A DNA stretch of 64,000 nt, taken from Pogonophryne albipinna. Taxonomy: Eukaryota; Chordata; Actinopteri; Perciformes; Artedidraconidae. Below, piece after piece: positions 23,509 through 36,019 of this stretch. The notes beneath the pieces are model-generated. The model was not told the origin of the DNA and did not search any database. It saw only the letters and a list, made by a program, of their open reading frames with translations. The DNA lies in contig CM053247.1 in the NCBI GenBank assembly GCA_028583405.1, positions 12,640,063-12,704,062 of the forward strand. Direction: 5' to 3'. Every line of letters starts with the position of its first letter. Position 1 is the first letter of the stretch. The translations under genes were made by a program, and so were the position numbers.

Positions 23509-24978
23509 CAGGGCCGGCCCTAGACTTTTGGGGGCCCTAAGCGAGCTTTGGCTTGGGGGCCCCCCTCACTCTAGCGCGTTCTCACTAAACACAACACGGA
23601 ACCAACTTTTGTCTTATGATGTTAGCATAAGCACACATATTGTATAGATAAGCATGTAAACACCGTGGACCTAACCTCCTCTAGGGGGGTCCGGGGGCAT
23701 GCTCCCCCGGAAAGATTTTTAGATATTGAAGTTAAAAGCATCAATCTGGTGCACTTTGAGAGCAAAATTAAGAGATCTGTGGATACATCTCTCAACACCC
23801 ATATGAAACAGAACTGTAAACAGATTTTTCTTGATGGATATTTTACAAATCACTCCCCTTTTAAAACTGTATTCTCGTTTTGTCATATAGTATTTCATAA
23901 CTGTTTTTCATTTATTCTCTCTGACTGTCCATCTCATAATGTTCACATAGAAACTGGCTCTCAATAGGAATATCATTCAGAAGAATTATAATTTCATGCT
24001 AAAATATGTCACAAAAAGAGGTTGCACATTTAAATTCAGGTGTTGTTATGGCAACGTCAGTTTCCAAACAGCCACATGTACTGCTGTAAATACGTTCAAA
24101 CATGCTGTTGACACGTAAAGCAGTGGCATGCCACTATTTCAGCTGACTTTTTCTCAGAAATACTGTCATATAACATCCATATATTTCAGTGCTTGGTTGA
24201 TGCTTAGCTAAGCTAACTATGAAACACTTTAACTGACAGGACTCAGGATCAACTGTGTACTATAAGGTAGCTTCTAGCTTCATGAGAGCTTTCTTTGAAA
24301 TCACCAGGTAACGCTAAAAAACATTACATTTAGATTGTATGACAAAGTGTTTATTTAATATATCTGGCTAGCTATAGCTACTTGCTAACGGTTTAGTTTA
24401 CCCCCGCGGTTCAAAGTAACGTCAACGTAGCTGTAATTTATGCTTTGCTTACATGTTCGCATAACTTGGACATTTACTGACATTTACATACCTTGTTTAC
24501 CTGGCACAAGTGGTGGCTCTGGGGTTGTTGTGTGAGCCACCACTTGAGAATTGTTGTCATTTTTAAGAAAAAATGTTCTTATGTCCATCTTTAAAAACTC
24601 TGAGTCTGACTGACAGTTTATTTTAAACAGCTCAAAGGATAGGTACCAGTCAGCCAATAAGACAGATGTTTATTTCCATTCAACTCTCTGGTTGGTCTGG
24701 TGTCTTACCTCTGTTGCATTCACTGAACACGGGAAATTACAATCCTGCCGTCTTCTCTAGTGTCATGATGAGATTCAGGTAAAGCATGGTTAATGTATTA
24801 TATTATTGACTCAATAATATAATGACTTTGAGAGTAGGCAATCTAGGCATATTAACAAAATTAATTAAACATACTTATCACGGCGACGGTGTACTGAGAT
24901 TATTATTATTATTATTTTATTTTTGCTAGGGGGCCCTTAGTGGCCGCTTATGTCGCTTAATGGGTAGGGCCGGCTCTG
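23509..24978. mobile_element. hAT-type element, 8-bp TSD GACATAAT
   Basis: It begins CAGGGCCGGCCCTAGACTTT and ends GTAGGGCCGGCTCTG; the ends are inverted, with hAT-style CA...TG termini. A perfect 8-bp GACATAAT flanks it (23501-23508, 24979-24986). A palindromic GGGGGCATGCTCCCCC lies at 23694-23709. No transposase domain was recognised in its 1470 bp, so it looks non-autonomous. A 13-bp perfect hairpin stem lies at 24507-24546. Confidence 0.88.
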
Positions 24979-24986
24979 GACATAAT

Positions 24987-27900
24987 ACCTGTTCTTCGAT
25001 CAAACCTTTGAAGGATAAAGGATTGAGGTAAAGTGACAAGGCTTAACATCATCTGGGCCAAACCACAGTTTTTCACAAGTCATGATTCTGCTCAGTGGTT
25101 TCCTGTTCAAACAACTCAAATGCTTTTTGAATAGATCGAAGAGGAATCACAAGCTCACCTTCATGGTTTGAATACTGTGACAACACTTTTAAAATAAATC
25201 CCCAATGTGTTGATGGCGAGCTAAATAAAACAGCACTTTTCAGAATACTTCAGTCACATCTCTTGAGCATGACTGATGCATGCAAGCCTGGCTGTCACAT
25301 GTTTGTCATACTTTTACAGGGAGAACAGAAAATGTAACAATATGATTTCTCAATACCTTGGAGCATATTGAAGAACCCTAACGGCAAAAGTTACTTTAGA
25401 CTGCCAAAATAGCACGAGGGGAAATGACACATCCTTTCAATGATTTGAGAGATGATTCACCAACATGGTTTGTATTATGTACATCCAATAAAACATGCCT
25501 AATAATAAGTAAGGTCACAAGGTCTCTTTAATCTTCCTTCTCTTATATGACATCAAGTATGATGGGTCTTCATTGGTAAAGCCAATAAGAAGCTCTTCGT
25601 TTGCAAAAATAGAGACCACCTGTGACAATTGATTTAAGTTCAACACAGCTGTATCTGAGAGGTATAACACACAAAACCAAAGAAAATCCATTGACAATGT
25701 TGCCAATGATTTTCATATTAGACATGTGAATAAGTCACTTAAAAATATATACAGGTGTATACAAATAATCATGGCTAAATTACATGTAGGTCCTTCAGTT
25801 TTAAGGTACTGGTATTGTTCATGATGGCTCACTAAAATGGCTTACTGGGACATTGAATGAAAAAAAAGCCATTGTTAATATCATTAGTGACACCTAAACA
25901 TACCTCCAATAATTACTAAATTAAAAAGGATATAATACTGAAGCAATCTGACATATCCTGCTTAATGCATGTGCTTAACTTTGATTACTCTGACATAAAA
26001 AAGGAATTGTTATCTTGGTCTAATTGCTGCAATTTCAAGTGGTCAAAGGGCACTCTGACAACCCTAAAGCATATTGGAAGAGAGCATTTAAGAACGATTC
26101 ACCTTAGAACATATTTCCACTGTTAAAAAAAGGTATTAACTATACATGCTGTTCTCCTGGGTACATTGTTCTGTTTTATCGTGTTTTTCTCCTATTAATG
26201 TGGTCACACAATGTTACAATATCACAGCTGGGATTAATTAACCTTCCCCTAAAAAAGTCATTGTACCTGCAATCATTAATGTAAAATACTACACTGACTT
26301 TGGACCAGAGATGGTTCCAGTGCAAAAGCTATACCAAACCAATATTGAGCTGAACCCCTTATGTTATTACGCTAGGTACTTGGACAAAGCTGACATGCAT
26401 GTATTTAGATGAAACAGTAATGTTCTTTAAGTGAAAAGAGATAATTTACTTAAAAAAAGGTCAATTTGATCAGGTAGTGAGAGAGGAATTCAAGCTTGTG
26501 TGAATCTGGTGTCTTGAGAGACACCACAGTTGATTAAAATATTATTGAGCAATAATCATAAATCAAAACTCTGTATCATCTGTTGGATATCCGAGATGCG
26601 CCAATTCCTTCAAGGCATGAGGCCACCAGCCTAGTTGCCTCGTGCCTGGATATTTATTTAAATGCAACAGCTCTTCTGGTCCATCTCAAGTTAATGCCAA
26701 CAGAGATTTAGCTTTGTATCCCTCAGTGAATACCTCATGTGACATTTGGAGAAGTGAACATATCTAGGACCCAACAACTAAAACTATTGGAAGCCTCTTA
26801 AATCCCCCCTGTCGTAAATATAATGTCTACATGATGACATGCATGATTAGAAATGATTGTATGCCCTTGATAAAAGTGGAGAAATAATCACAAGGGTGAA
26901 AGTGATAACATCTCTCTATTATTAATGTTGCAACTTATAGCTCGAACATCACAAGGTTAATTAAACACAATATAAAGGTAACCAATTACATACAAATTAC
27001 ATATGCATGCTTACACACACAATGGCAGCAGGTGCTCCCGGCTCCTAGATCAAGAGCATCTAGTCGATCACAGTTTAACAGATTTACAACATAACCAGGT
27101 ACAGATAGATTACTTTCTTTACAACATGTTACACAATGGTTTTAGTCAATCTTTGTATGTTGTATGTAATATATGATAATGTTTACCTTAATAAATGTTT
27201 TAATACATGTCACAGTTATATGTATAACAAACTTTTTGCACAATGTAAAATAGGCAAACATTATAAAAAGTGCAATAAACCTTTAGTCTTGTACATGTTC
27301 ATGTAACATTTAGAATGTGTTCAGCCATTCTATCCCATAGAATGGAAGTGAAGAGAAAGCAAATGTTAACCTCGCATAGATGATAGGAAGAATGTGTTTT
27401 AATTAACTCATCAATTATTGCACTAAAATATTTTTGTTTAACCGCTGTTGCAATTTCGTACGGTTATAGAAAAACCATTGCTTTTAACTTTGTAATATTT
27501 TCCTAAAAAAGTGAACCATCATTTAATCAGTTCATCCAATCAACAGCCTCCTGTTGAGCTGCATGCAGCTCATTTAAATTCCAATCAGTATGAACAAGTT
27601 ATTTATAGGCATGGAAAATGTGAATCACTGTGTAAGTGTAACAGGGTCTAAGACACAGACTGCATCTAAGTATTATATAACAGCCCTGCTGCTGACTATA
27701 ATGAAATCTATATTCTACCCAAGCAACTGCTGTTTTAAAAAAATGAGATCAACCAGTTTGGCAAAAAGGCCATGAATGAAATGTCAACCCAATTTGCAGG
27801 TCTGAAAATCAAAACAGTAGAGCTGATTCGTAGTGTTGAGTAATCATTCTCAGTGGGTTTATCACAATTAGTGACACCTTTGACATTTATTTATATCGAA

Positions 27901-30049
27901 ATTAGAAAAATACGAATCAGTAAATATAGTAGAAATATTTATCCGTGTTGCAGTAACTGAGATTTAAAAGATCCATGTGTTGTCTGTTACTTGTTTAACT
28001 TACTTGAAAGGAAAGCAGATGGAAATGAAAACAGAAAACAGAAATACTAAATACGTCAAAAACTAAATTCAGCAATGCACCGTGAAACTTATTTTCAGAT
28101 CTCAGAATTACACATCATTTGTGCAAAACAAGAAGAAGATGAAAGACTGCAAACATTTCCAGTCCTTGATAGCCTGCAGCTGTCTTGCATTGCCTTCATT
28201 TGCACAGACAGGTGTGCTCAAATCAAGGGAAAAAAGCAAATGACTTCTTGATGGCCAACAGCAATCAGCACACAAAACACCTGATAGTCAATAGCCAGCA
28301 AATAATTATAGGAGCCAAGCTATGCATTTACACTAATGGGATACTAACTGTATATCTACATTTCTTACTTTCAAATTCATATCCCTTCATTTATATAAAA
28401 CACACTTTTTTCTGTGGTATTGAAGATGCTGGATCAGAAAGGGAAAATGTATCTCTTGGTAATTGCTACAAACAAATTAGTTACTTTGCAGAAGAAAGTA
28501 ACTTTTGCATTCATATTCTTCAGACATTTCTACATTGGTACGTTGACATTTCTACATACAAATACAACAACCTCATTCTCTCGGAGGGGACCAATTGACT
28601 GTCTTAAATGTCTGGATTTCCATCTTTCTGTTTGGTGGGAGACCTTTTTGCTTAGCTTCATTGCACTTTTCCTTCTTGTAGCACATCGGATTAAAGACTG
28701 CTTTCCCAGCCCTGTGAGGCTCCCACTAATATAATGTCAAATTGATCTGTCAGTCAGAGGCCCTCTGAATCTGGGACACTTTCCACATCCCCAAGGCAGG
28801 ATTAGTCATTAAAATGCTGCACTACATCCGCGCAGCAACTGGTGGCTGCCCCTGGTTGAGCTCGGAAAAATTAGCATTAGGGGTCCACTGGTCAGCGCAT
28901 GTAAACGCACCAACATTGTCCTACTTTTGTCCTCAAACAATCCCTACACTTTGAACCTCTAAAGTCAACACGGCTCTGTTAATTTGAAAACTAGCAGATG
29001 GGCTGTAAACCTCTTTCTACATTTTCAGAATAAATACCGTCCTGCCCAAAACGTACAACTCTGGAAACAGCCATGAATATTACATCTTCTAGCCCTGGCT
29101 AATAGCAAAGCATTTATATTGTGTGAATGTTACCTACAGATGATGTGTATTAATCATTTTGATGCGTTCCCCTGACTGAAAAAGGTAGTGTCGTCTAAAG
29201 TGGGTGGCAGGAATGTGACACATATCCCCCGCAAGCACCCGATACGACTGTCAGGGATAACATAACAATCTTTGTAGGCTTGACAAAAACGTGAATCAAC
29301 TGACGCCTTTGAGTGTATCCCATGAGCTTTCTCATAGCTGGTGTGTGCCTTTGCACTCTCAGAGGCCAGAGGGAGAGAGAACTTCAGAGACCTGAGCGGT
29401 GATCATTGGGAACGTCAAGAATGATGGATTCAAAGACATGTCTTCGCACATTTATGCGCTCACACAAAGCCAGCTAATGATCTGTGGCATATGGACAATT
29501 TATCTTATGGCATAGAGATAATTTCCTAATCAGACTAGTGGCCCCTAAGGCAGCCATGCTGAATGGCTTTCGAACACTTGCAGAGATGTCAAGGGTGAAT
29601 GATGCACATAAAGCCCAAGAAGGACTCCATAAGCTCCATAAGGTCATATCATGTTTTTTATTGCATCTGTATTGACAAGTTATTGCATTTATAGTGTAGT
29701 ACCTTCAAAATCAATGCATGTCTAATTCTAAATGATATTTTTAGAACACTTAGGTCTTCATTATCTCATCATGGACAATTTATACTCAGCTAGCTGCGCG
29801 CATCAGCGATTCTCTTGCACATGAAGCATAAAACATAAACACCTATGGTATACCATGCTGATTTTCACACAATTTACTCTGTGTGCTTAAATAACTCTGT
29901 GTTATCGATCAATTAAAAAGAGACAAAACTCTAATTTGCTTCAATCATTGCATAAATCTGTCACTTTTCCTTCATTGCAAGACACAAATCAGAGGAACAC
30001 AACGATACCATGAGAGTTGCACTCTCAGAAAGGAAAATGGTTCTTCATT
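24987..30049. other. 5-kb of unique AT-rich DNA, no gene recognised
   Basis: The longest stretch in the window without a recognisable repeat. Many TAATTA-type motifs occur. Frames of 100-137 codons at 28185-28734 overlap each other and have no motif or exon-like codon pattern. The part 28740-29650 has more balanced composition and might contain conserved non-coding DNA; this cannot be tested here. Confidence 0.5.
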
Positions 30050-30235
30050 ACATTTGTTAGACACTTTTATCCAAAGCGACTCACATACTCAATACTGTGG
30101 GCAATCCCCAAAGGAGCAATTTGGTTTGGGGTGAAGTGTCTTAGGGACACAACGACATGCTGACTGCAGTGGGGTTTGAGCCTGTGACCCCCTGATCCCA
30201 ACACCAAGGCTCTATCCACTGCGCCACATGCCCCT
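30050..30235 (-). mobile_element. tRNA-derived SINE, near full length
   Basis: On minus, the head GGGGCATGTGGCGCAGTGGA contains an A-box-like TGGCGCAGTGG, and GGCTCAAACCCC is the B box. These are followed by GCATGTCGTTGTGTCCCTAA and the tail CGCTTTGGATAAAAGTGTCT. Same family as 9980-10137 but with the full tRNA-like head. The tRNA part lacks a proper 3' acceptor end, so it is not a tRNA gene. Confidence 0.85.
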
Positions 30236-31939
30236 TTCAGTGAGTTAAAGACAAGCCTTAAAGAAGAACTACACACTGCTACTGAAAACATCTCCCACAC
30301 AGAACAAAAACTGGATTTTATTAAGTATTTAAATATGATTGGACATTAAAAAAAGGTTAATAGTTTTAAAGAGGGTTGCTTATTTATCAGGAGAGCAGTT
30401 ACACTTGTGGTTATTGCAAACTGTAAAATCAATATGCTTTATTTTTAATAGGAGGTGAGATGTATGGAAAAGTTCAGGAAATATACGTCTGCATTGGGGA
30501 GCGTGGTGCTTGATTGTCAGAAAAGCGATGCAAGTTATTGGATGGTGTGTTTGGGGTTCCGGTTCCTATAGCTGAGACCAATTGAGAAAATGTCAAGAGG
30601 TATGGAAAGGTGGGGAGTTTCGGCAGATTGTGAGGATCTGTTCAACTCTGGCTCCTGGATAACCTTCTACATGAAGGATGGGAATATTGGTTGCCTATTA
30701 TGAAAGGCCCTAAGTAAAAGATAAAATCAACAATGGAATGTTATTTCTCGTAGCACATACACACCTTTTTTTATCTTTGAAAGAGATGCGAACATTTTGC
30801 AGATGATCCAATAGTTTCCTATTCAACTGTACTTGTTATTATGGAACACTGTCCTTAGGGAATATGTAATAATTACTAAATGAATTGGGAAGCAATGTTC
30901 CATAATTGTCACTTAAATTCTCTGGATAACTTTGTGAAATAGTAAACAGGTCAAACGCATCCAAGTTTTAATTTATTTGCTGCTGTTTCCCAAATATCAA
31001 ATGATGATTCATTTTCAAAACACATAGATGAGACACAAAGAAAGAAACACTAAATTAAAATAGTTTTAACACTGCTCAGTCTTGGCTCAGGGTTACGGCA
31101 CTCTTGGTGTAAATCACTTCATTAGCTAGATGGTAAGAAAACAAAGTGTTGCATCAAGTTGAGCTTGGCTCTCTTGCAGATGAGGTAATTAAAGGGATTT
31201 TCTTTTCCATGGGCACATTCATTAGCACAGTTAATAAGCAACTTTGGAGTGCCATCAGAGGAGTGATTTGGATTAAGAAAATCTATGAAAAGTCCTGCTA
31301 TTATAGTTGCAAAGAAGAAATTACTTTAGAAGGGAGAAGGTGTGGATAATTCAGTGGAATCTGATTTTTAAAGGTCTATTTCAAGTACTTTAGTGATTTG
31401 AATCTACCCATCTATTGGTCTCAAACCTCACCACCCGCCCTAAATCAATATTAGTCTCATTCAACAAGTTAAAACCCTTGTTAAAGGATTTAGTGGGTAA
31501 TGGAACTGGTAACTCCTGACAGCTCCTCCTGTGTGTTGGCTTGCAGTATAATGAATCCCAGCAGAAGGGCAAGGCATTTACCCTAGCTGCAAGGCAGCGG
31601 CCGTCCATCCTGCAAACAGCTTTGCTGCCACACTGAAGCCCCAGTAATGAGCTGACAGGTGCAATGTTTACACTCGGGTTGCCACTCAAGTTTGAGGGGC
31701 TGATACTCGCTTTAGTCTCTTCTGACATTAATTATGCCAGCCAAATGGCTCACCTTTCCATTGAGTGTCACATATTTCTTGCAAAGATACTGAAACACTT
31801 TGATTCCGATCCAAATGATGCTGCATATTTTTCCTTGTGAATGCAAAAAAAATTTGACGCTGTGCTGGGCAGGAGCTATCAGTGTAAATGTCAAAGCAGT
31901 TCCGCAAAAACAAATTATTCCTAATAACTGCGATATTGC
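30236..31939. other. Unique DNA, possible conserved non-coding elements
   Basis: No gene or repeat end was recognised. At 31130-31270 (GATGAGGTAATTAAAGGGAT and a run with several ATTAG/TAAT motifs) and 31500-31740 the composition is more balanced and looks like developmental enhancer DNA, but this is only an impression. A frame of 112 codons on minus (31390-31728) contains several cysteines but no known domain. Confidence 0.4.
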
Positions 31940-32135
31940 AGTTCTCATTCATAACACTCCGTTCGATGTCTCACTATGGGATGTGCCTCAACGCGTATGC
32001 AAACAGAAGCATCAATCTCATTACGCCAATCCTGATTGGCTGGTGATCTTGACATCAACGTCAGGGAATCCACCCACCCTTTAAGTAGCTTGCGCCACGA
32101 CGCAGCGTCATTCAAACACCTCTTCTCGCTTCAGA
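31940..32135 (+). repeat. Left inverted terminal repeat of DIRS element
   Basis: The first 26 bases (AGTTCTCATTCATAACACTC...) are an outer extension present again, inverted, only in the internal complementary region. From GATGTCTCACTATGGGATG (31966) to about 32135 it mirrors the right repeat at 38183-38356, with CAGCGTCATTCAAA and CACCTCTTCT close to the inner end. Confidence 0.92.
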
Positions 32136-32596
32136 GCACATCTCGACTTATCAGTAACCGGGCTAGCTTAACGGTCCACAGACTGAACCCAAAGTTAACA
32201 TTCGGTCGACGGGCGCTTGCCGGTTACTTTTTTGCTTTGCAAGAAGACTGAGCAATATTAACACACCAGTTAATATTGTAATCTGCCTCGCCGTTCTTTC
32301 TGTCGAAATAACGGTAAGGTTTGATTTTTTCTTCAAGCTAGTAACATACCTGTTGCTAGTTTGTTCTTCCCTCCACACCGACACCACGGTAAAGAGGACG
32401 TTCTCTTTTCTCTCTCACACCAGAGGAGACAGAGATAAAAAAAAAGGTATTAACACACCAGTTAATATTCTTTAAAGAATAAAATCTACACCGTCGCCTT
32501 TTTTCCTTTCGGACTAACGGCAAGGTTGGATTTTTTTCTGAGTAACGTACCTGTTATTAACGTGTCCACTCCACGCCGACACCCCGGCGATCGAAG

Positions 32597-34210
32597 ATGG
32601 ACCCTTCTCTCCCTCACACCAGAGGAGTCAGGGACTCGGAGGCCCGGCTATGCCGCTGCGGGTTTAAGATTTCAGGCACAGACTCACACCAGGTCTGCTC
32701 GTCCTGCCTCGGGCTGGAACACGCCCGGGAGGCTATCGATAACCCCGGCTCATGCGGGCATTGTACCCGCTTCACCATGAAGAGCCTCCGCCGACGGTTA
32801 GCACGCCAAGCTAGCTTGTCGGGACAGGACCCCCTCATGTCCGCTGATTCGCCGTCCGGCAATCAAGACATGGTGGCGTCCGCCGCAGAGATTGAGCCCC
32901 GCGCTGTGTCAGACTGGGGCTCAACAACGGCGACAGCCGCTGAATCGGAGCCCCACGCCGTTTCAGGCTGGGACCCGGTGGCGGCAAGAGCCGCGAGAGC
33001 GGAGACCCGCGCTGTGTCAAGCTGGGGCTCCCAATTGGACCTCACCATGGTTCCACCCGCGGAGGATGTCCTGGAGTTGGACTACATGGAGGACGAAGAG
33101 GATGCTTCTGAGTTCCTCCTGTCTGACTCGGATGGGGATGACATCTTCGTTTCATCGGCTCAGGCTGCAAAGCCGGGAGCGATGTCCGCTCACCCGGGCG
33201 AGAGCACACCAGCTTCGCCCGTCCTAAGCATGGACTTGTAGGCCGTGTGTCAACGCGCTGCGTCCAGGCTGGACATCCCATGGCCTGAAGTGGCCAAGGA
33301 GACCTCCAGATCTCGCTACGAGGGGAAAAACTTGCCCCAAGCAGCGAGGACGAAGAGGCAGCTCCTTCCAGTCTTTCCGGAGATGCTGGACGAGGTGTCG
33401 GTCTCGTGGAGAGACCGTCCCTTCAGCAACAAGGCCCCAATCCAGGGTGCCTCCTCCCTGGACTGTGACGGTATGGAGAGGCTCGGCCTGCTCCGCATGC
33501 CGCCCATGGAACCGCTGGTGGCAGCCCACCTTCAACCGAGGAACCCCATGCTACCGGCAAAGGCAGACCGGTTCCAGTCAGCGATGACCGAACGGGCCTA
33601 TAAAGCCGCAGCTTTGTCCGCCAGGGCTCTCAACGTCTCCTCGCTGCTGACCGCCTACCAGGCGGAGCTTTGCGAGGACATGTCGAGCAGACCTGAGCCT
33701 GCCGTGTGGGACGAGATCGCAGCGATCACGGACATTTGCCTCCGTGTGCATCGCTGCGCAGTCCAAGCCACGGGCAAAGCGCTGGGAAAGATGGTGGTAC
33801 AGGAGAGAGCCAGGTGGCTCAACCTGACCAACCTTCCAGACCGGGAAAAAGAGGATGTTCTGGACATGTCTATTGTTCCCGAGGGCATATTTGGCTCCGC
33901 TCTAGCTTCAATGCAGCTGAGGTGCGAGTCAAAAAGGAAGGGAGACGAGGCTCTCCAGCTCTGTCTCCTCCGAAGGGTCCAGCCGCCACCTCCAATGGTC
34001 CCGCGGCAGGCCTTCACCCAAGCTGTCTCACGTCCTGTCCGGTTCAAAATACCGAAGCAGCAGAGACCGCAGCCCGTCCCGGGTCCCCAGCCCGGGCACG
34101 AGGCAAGAGGGAGCTGGCCAAGAAAATCTCCGGTCCCGGCAGCTGCCGCTCAAGCACAGCCGACCCAGGTTTTCAGCCATCAGGCGAGGAAGAAGAAGCG
34201 GGCGGCCTGA
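32597..34210 (+). pseudogene. DIRS gag-like ORF1, split by an in-frame TAG
   Basis: One frame runs from the ATG at 32597 to TGA at 34208-34210, about 537 codons, broken by a TAG at 33239-33241. The N-terminus has a zinc-knuckle-like pattern: C19, C21, C34, C37, H42, C53, C56 (for example CSSCLGLEHA). Next comes an alanine-rich region with repeats ending in AVS(D/G/S)WG, then an acidic patch (EDVLELDYMEDEEDASEFLL). After the stop the protein continues with a conserved middle domain (PLVAAHLQPRNPMLPAKADR; LSARALNVSSLLTAYQAELC) and a basic, proline-rich tail ending KKKRAA. ORF1 of DIRS elements is thought to be the structural or nucleic-acid-binding protein. The start is chosen because it precedes the cysteine motif and matches the GC-rich stretch; an upstream ATG at 32526 is in another frame. 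Confidence 0.82.
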
Positions 34211-34625
34211 CCGCCTCCTCTCCTCTCCTCGATGAAGGAGCTGGAAGTTCCCTGTTCCCCAGCTCCAGAGCACGTTCCAGTGTTGGATGCTCATGTGTTT
34301 TCGGGGTGCCACCATGCCCCCATCTTCCCGCCGCCTCGAGTGATGCCAGAACGTCATCCTCAAGTTCGCGCCATCAGGGAAATGGACTTAACATCAAAGA
34401 CAGCAAGTTCCGCTGCCTGTTTAAGTCACACAAACACATGTCATCATTGTTGTTTCAAAATAAATCATTTTCCACTGTCGTTTCCAGGCTTGAAGCCAAG
34501 GGCACAGTCAATAAAAATGAAAAGAAAAACAATATAAACAATAAACAGTCTGTCGTCTGCCCCTCTTTTGAGAGCGGCTACCGCCTCTCTCAAAAGGCAG
34601 ACAATAGACGGGATTGTGAAGGCAC

Positions 34626-35150
34626 CAGGCCCGGACTGGCCATCGGGAGGACCGGGAGGTTTCCCGATGGCCTGGCCTGTTAAGTGGCCTGCTGGCCTGA
34701 GGATTTTTTTTGTATGTATGTATTGTGAACGCAATGCTGCGCAAATGTGGGTCTGACTCTGCCTCACAGAGGGTGAATGGCTGTCTACATGATGTGGCCT
34801 GCCGACATGGCCACTTTCATACAGATCATACACTAATGCCCTCGATTGGTCTCTGTGTGTCATTCAAGCTCGGGAGGGTGTGTATGTGTGGCGCGAGCGA
34901 GCGAGAGAGAAAGCGCCCGCACCGGTTACGTGTATTGTTGTTGTTAGCATCTGGTGCTAGCTAGCTGCGCTAACGGATATAATGAGCTGTCAACAAGGTG
35001 GAGGAGAGTCCTATCCTGTCAGACTGAGAGACTGATAACTACAGCTCAGGTGAGGTAAAGTGTTTAGATAGTTAACTTAGTCTAAGTTCTCTGTGGGTCC
35101 CAAACGGTTTGGTCACTCCCGGCCTGACTTATTGTCCCAGTCCGGCCCTG
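34626..35150. mobile_element. hAT-type MITE inserted in the DIRS element, 8-bp TSD
   Basis: Ends CAGGCCCGGACTGG and CCAGTCCGGCCCTG are inverted (one mismatch), with CA...TG termini. A perfect 8-bp GAAGGCAC flanks it (34618-34625, 35151-35158). It separates the gag-like frame from the start of the RT frame. The end sequence resembles, but is not the same as, that of the 23509-24978 element (CAGGGCCGGCCC). No coding frame. Confidence 0.9.
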
Positions 35151-35178
35151 GAAGGCACCACCGCCACGCGCATGCGCA

Positions 35179-36016
35179 GTGTCGGCCGGGGTTGTCAACC
35201 TGGGGTACCACCGTGTTCAGACACTAGAGGGCCCCATAACACAACAAATAGAGACACAGAGGGCAGACGACAGAGATGTGACATCTCCGCTCGCTTTGAG
35301 AAGCGAAAAGTGGAGGATGCTCACAGATTCTGCTTGGGTTTTAAAGACAGTAACACGGGGCTCAGGCTCCAATTCGCTGTCACCCCCCCCTCACTTCTCG
35401 GGCATTCTGTATTCACAGGCCCGGGGAGAGTCGGCCCATATTCTAGAGCAAGAGATTTTCTCGCTACTAGAAAAGAAGGCTATATCTATAATACCCGCCG
35501 AACAGAGTCAGAGCGGCTTTTATTCCAAGTATTTCCTCGTTCCCAAACGGGGAGGGAACGGAATTCGGCCTATACTAGATTTGAGAGCTCTGAACAAATA
35601 TCTCAAAAGATACAAATTCAGAATGCTCACTCACACATCTCTGTTGCGTCTCGTGCGCCAAAACGACTGGTTCACATCAGTCGACCTGAAAGATGCGTAT
35701 TTCCACATCCCAGTATATTACCCACACAGGAAATATCTGAGGTTCGCCTTTCAGGGTGTCTGTTACGAGTACAGAGTACTTCCCTTCGGTCTGTCTCTCA
35801 GCCCGCGAGTGTTTGTACGGTGTACGGAAGCCGCGATAGCCCCGTTAAGACAACAGGGTATTCGCCTGGCAACTTATCTGGACGATTGGCTCCTTCTCGC
35901 ACAGTCGGAGCAAGAGGCTATTACGCAGACGAATGTCCTCGTAAAACACCTGCTCTACCTGGTTTTCGTAATAAACACAGAAAAGAGCATGTTGTCCCCA
36001 GCCCAGACTGTACTCT
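35179..36016 (+). pseudogene. DIRS reverse transcriptase, broken
   Basis: The frame from about 35280 encodes the RT domain: an entry segment (FFSLLEKKAISIIP...GFYSKYFLVPKRGG), then NGIRPILDLRALN, motif A with its aspartate (FTSVDLKDAYFHIPV), motif B (LPFGLSLSPRVF) and motif C with the catalytic pair as YLDD (35875-35886). These residues copy RNA into DNA in the replication of the element. The catalytic core is intact in this copy. After INTEKSMLSPAQTV near 36010 the frame stops matching, while downstream homology resumes in another frame at 36020. Residues expected between RT and RNase H are missing, so both a deletion and a shift are likely. The open frame to 36771 beyond that point is noise. 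The true start probably lay upstream of the hAT insertion; the ATG at 35179 is only the first available one. Confidence 0.88.
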
Positions 36017-36019
36017 TAC

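Noticed and set aside
28185..28734. Frames of 106 and 137 codons that overlap
   Set aside because: No motif, AT-rich codons, and neither is supported over the other; consistent with chance.
30170..30235. tRNA gene on minus
   Set aside because: A and B boxes are present but the cloverleaf does not close, and a SINE body follows directly.
31583..31632. 50-bp minus-strand exon with CAG/GTAAAT borders and cysteines
   Set aside because: Length and frame fit no neighbour, and such borders are frequent by chance; less support than the 40840-40920 candidate.
33706..34683. 325-codon frame overlapping the gag-like frame
   Set aside because: A shadow in GC-rich DNA. It runs into the hAT insertion and has no domain, whereas the 32597 frame carries the conserved features.
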